Shown here in pieces: positions 61,506 through 64,000 of a DNA stretch of 64,000 bases. The first letter of the stretch is position 1; the number at the start of each line of letters is the position of its first letter. A program made the position numbers and the translations under genes. A model generated the notes under the pieces. It saw only the letters and a program-made list of their open reading frames with translations, had not been told where the DNA came from and did no database searches. The DNA comes from CAWDYA01 sp963806495 (GTDB lineage Bacteria > Acidobacteriota > Polarisedimenticolia > JACPZX01 > DASXTC01), in the NCBI GenBank assembly GCA_963806495.1, contig CAWDYA010000003.1, positions 1-64,000 on the forward strand. The letters run 5' to 3'.

Positions 61506-64000
61506 ACAAGATGGTGTATCTGTTCGGCGGCGGCAAAGCCGAGGGCAACCGTGACATGAAGGAGCTCCTCGGAGGCAAGGGGGCGAATCTCGCCGAGATG
61601 GCGAACCTCGGCCTGCCGGTGCCGCCGGGTTTCACGATAACCACGGAGGTCTGTCTCGATTACCTGCGGGACGGCAAGTACCCGAAAGGCCTCGAGGAGA
61701 GCGTCGGCGAGGCGCTCGCGTGGGTGGAGAAGCGCATGGAGCGCAGGTTCGGCGATCGGAAGAACCCGCTGCTCGTCTCGTGCCGCTCGGGCGCTCGTGC
61801 GTCGATGCCGGGGATGATGGACACCGTCCTCAATATCGGCCTGAACGACGAGACGCTCGAGGGGCTGATCCAGGCCTCGGGCGACGAGCGTTTCGCGCTC
61901 GACTGCTATCGCCGGCTGATCGACATGTACGGCAGCGTGGTGATGCGCGTGGATCGCGATCACTACCACCACGCCCTCGAGGAGGTGAAGAGGGCGGCCG
62001 ACGTCAAGGAGGACCGGCACCTGTCCCCGAAGGCGCTGCGCGAGGTGATCGACCGGTACAAGGAGATCACGAAGAAGGAGGCCGGTGAGCCGTTCCCGGA
62101 GGATCCGGCCGGCCAGATCTGGGGAGCCACCACGGCGGTGTTCCGCTCCTGGAACGGCGCGAGGGCGCGTGAGTACCGCCGCATCCACTCGCTGCCGGAC
62201 GACTGGGGCACGGCCGTCAACGTGCAGTCGATGGTCTTCGGAAATCTCGGCGAGGACTGCGGCACGGGCGTGGCCTTCACGCGCAGCCCCGCCACAGGGG
62301 ACACCGGCATCTATGGAGAGTTCCTGCCCAACGCGCAGGGCGAGGACGTCGTGGCAGGGATCCGGACCCCGCAGCCGATCCGCAAGGCCGCGGGAAGCGA
62401 TCTGCCCTCCCTCGAGGAGACGATGCCGAAGATCTTCGACGAGCTGTGCTCGATCTCCGGCAAGCTGGAGCGGCACTACCGCGAGATGCAGGACATCGAG
62501 TTCACGATCATGGGCAACAAGCTCTACACGCTGCAGACCCGGCGCGGCCAGCGCACGGGGCAGGCCGCGGTGCGGATCGCGGTGGCGATGCAGAAGGAGG
62601 GGCTGATCTCGCGCGACGAGGCGGTCTCGCGCGTCGACGCCGAGAGGATCACTGACCTGCTCGCCCACTCGTTCGAGCCGGCCGCCCGCACCAGGGCGGT
62701 CAAGGAGGGGCGTCTGATCGCGCGGGGCCTCAACGCCGGGCCCGGCGCGGCGAGCGGCCGCGCCGCCTTCACGGCGGAGCGTGCCTTCAGCATGGCCAGC
62801 GAGGGCAAGGGGCGCCAGCGCGAGAGGGTGATCCTGGTGCGTGCCGAGACCTCGCCCGAGGACATCAAGGGGATGGAGGCGTCCGCGGGCATCCTCACGG
62901 CGCGCGGCGGCATGACCTCGCACGCGGCCGTCGTGGCCCGGGGTATGGGCAAGCCCTGCATCGTCGGATGCGGCGCGATCAGCATCGGCGCCGACGGCAG
63001 ATCGTTCCATGTCGGCGACACGGTGGTGAAGGAAGGCGACTACATCTCGATCGACGGGACGACAGGCGAGGTGATCCTCGGCGAGCTGCCCACGAGCGCG
63101 TCGGAGATCCTGCGTGTGCTCGTGGAGAAGGATCTCGAACCGAAGGAGAGCCGGCTCTATCAGGAGTACGAGGCGCTGATGTCGTGGGCCGACGAGGCGC
63201 GCCGTCTGAAGGTGCGTGCGAACAGCGACACGCCGAGGGACTCGCGCGCGGCGCGGCTGCTCGGCGCCCAGGGGATCGGTCTGTGCCGCACCGAGCACAT
63301 GTTCTTCGGCGAGGACCGTGTCGTGGCCGTGCGCGAGATGATCCTGGCCGACAGCGAAGAGGGGAGACGCCGCGCCCTGCGGAAGCTCCTGCCGATGCAG
63401 CGCGACGATTTCGCGGAGATCTTCCGGGCGATGAAGGGGCTGCCGGTCACCATCCGCCTCCTCGACCCGCCGCTGCACGAGTTCCTCCCGCACGAGAAGG
63501 CCCAGATCGATGACGTGGCCAGGGTGATGGGCGTGTCGGCCGATGCCGTGCGCGACAGGGTCGCGGGTCTCAGCGAGGCCAATCCGATGCTCGGCCATCG
63601 CGGCTGCCGTCTCGGGCTGACCTACCCGGAGATCTACGAGATGCAGGTGCAGGCGATCTTCGAGGCCGCCTGCGACGTGGCGGCCGAAGGCACCGAGGTC
63701 GAGCCCGAAGTGATGCACCCGCTCGTCGGGACGCTCGAGGAGATCCGGCGGCTGCGCGAGATGACGGACACCGTGGCGCACCGCGTCATGAAGGAGAAGG
63801 GGCGGCAGATCGAGTATCTCGTCGGGACGATGATCGAGGTTCCACGCGCCTGCCTCGTCGCCGCGGACATCGCCCGCTCGGCGCAGTTCTTCTCCTTCGG
63901 CACGAACGATCTGACGCAGATGACTTTCGGCTACAGCCGTGACGACACCCGCAACTTCCTGCCCGCGTACGTGTCCGAGCGGATCCTGCCGGGCGATCCG
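61502..64000 (+). CDS. ppdK: Pyruvate, phosphate dikinase (3' end outside window)
   Basis: The first 833 codons of PPDK, which interconverts pyruvate + ATP + Pi with PEP + AMP + PPi. The N-terminal ATP-grasp domain has LLGGKGANLAEMANLGLPVP, VSCRSGARASMPGMMDTVLN, FGNLGEDCGTGVAFTRSPAT and LQTRRGQRTGQAAVRIAV. The phosphohistidine domain has GGMTSHAAVVARGMGKPC with His474. The PEP-binding barrel includes IGLCRTEHMFFGEDR, RLLDPPLHEFLPH, GHRGCRLGL and FFSFGTNDLTQMTFGYSRDD. The frame is open to the last base; the catalytic C-terminal Cys lies outside. Overlaps the glyS stop. Together with glycolysis-type metabolism it would support gluconeogenesis or PPi-linked glycolysis. Confidence 0.97.
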   Translation, partial: MNKMVYLFGGGKAEGNRDMKELLGGKGANLAEMANLGLPVPPGFTITTEVCLDYLRDGKYPKGLEESVGEALAWVEKRMERRFGDRKNPLLVSCRSGARASMPGMMDTVLNIGLNDETLEGLIQASGDERFALDCYRRLIDMYGSVVMRVDRDHYHHALEEVKRAADVKEDRHLSPKALREVIDRYKEITKKEAGEPFPEDPAGQIWGATTAVFRSWNGARAREYRRIHSLPDDWGTAVNVQSMVFGNLGEDCGTGVAFTRSPATGDTGIYGEFLPNAQGEDVVAGIRTPQPIRKAAGSDLPSLEETMPKIFDELCSISGKLERHYREMQDIEFTIMGNKLYTLQTRRGQRTGQAAVRIAVAMQKEGLISRDEAVSRVDAERITDLLAHSFEPAARTRAVKEGRLIARGLNAGPGAASGRAAFTAERAFSMASEGKGRQRERVILVRAETSPEDIKGMEASAGILTARGGMTSHAAVVARGMGKPCIVGCGAISIGADGRSFHVGDTVVKEGDYISIDGTTGEVILGELPTSASEILRVLVEKDLEPKESRLYQEYEALMSWADEARRLKVRANSDTPRDSRAARLLGAQGIGLCRTEHMFFGEDRVVAVREMILADSEEGRRRALRKLLPMQRDDFAEIFRAMKGLPVTIRLLDPPLHEFLPHEKAQIDDVARVMGVSADAVRDRVAGLSEANPMLGHRGCRLGLTYPEIYEMQVQAIFEAACDVAAEGTEVEPEVMHPLVGTLEEIRRLREMTDTVAHRVMKEKGRQIEYLVGTMIEVPRACLVAADIARSAQFFSFGTNDLTQMTFGYSRDDTRNFLPAYVSERILPGDP

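Overview
The window is bacterial and G+C-rich (roughly two thirds by eye). Its housekeeping gene order (ispE-spoVG-tRNA-Gln-prs-rplY-pth-rpsF-rpsR-rplI; hisS-aspS; phoH-HD hydrolase-ybeY-CBS protein-era-recO-glyQ-glyS-ppdK), two-subunit glycyl-tRNA synthetase, SpoVG, a LolB-like lipoprotein, an EnvC/CtpA-type pair and a predicted outer-membrane barrel suggest a double-membraned lineage such as Acidobacteriota or a relative. That placement is inference; there is no rRNA gene here.

Layout. 1-1.55 kb: broken reverse-strand end of a nonribosomal peptide synthetase (adenylation, carrier, start of thioesterase), with reading-frame breaks every few dozen bases. It stops abruptly at about 1,550 against a forward gene that has lost its 5' end, so this is a chimeric junction, either in the assembly or in the genome. 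1.55-6.0 kb: a gingipain-like (C25) secreted protease and an S26-type peptidase/nucleotidyltransferase fusion. 6.0-8.7 kb (reverse): a minimal bacterial-microcompartment operon with one hexameric shell protein, a CoA-acylating-type aldehyde dehydrogenase with an extended tail, and a small exported protein. 8.7-14.8 kb (reverse): ileS-lspA-lgt-rluD-DUF2520. 14.9-18.3 kb: cysteine desulfurase, mnmA, alcohol dehydrogenase. 18.4-22.7 kb: tRNA-Gly, a large envelope protein, a di-haem peroxidase. 22.9-30.6 kb: seven consecutive signalling genes (partial kinase, receivers, NtrC-type regulator, PilZ, degenerate GGDEF/EAL, full kinase). 30.5-32.1 kb: a SpoU methyltransferase and TsaC. 32.2-39.1 kb: an envelope operon with a membrane phosphodiesterase, EnvC-like protein, S41 family protein, TPR protein and LolB-like lipoprotein. 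39.1-46.6 kb: ispE, spoVG, tRNA-Gln, prs, ribosomal proteins, small membrane genes and a dehydrogenase. 46.8-64 kb: a beta-propeller, hisS, aspS, phoH, a 7TM-HD hydrolase, ybeY, a CorC-type protein, era, recO, glyQS and the first part of ppdK.

Genes are packed tightly, very often with stop and start codons sharing bases (ATGA, GTGA or TTGA), so most blocks are probably translationally coupled operons. Several start codons lie only about 4-10 nt beyond a TATAAT/TATACT/TAGACT box, suggesting leaderless or near-leaderless mRNAs.

Quality caveat. About 19 single-base reading-frame breaks occur after position 1,553, many in indispensable genes (ileS, aspS, era, ybeY) and several at G or C runs. 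I treat these as sequence errors and annotate each gene across its break. The first 1.5 kb is far worse. All domain calls come from motif recognition alone.
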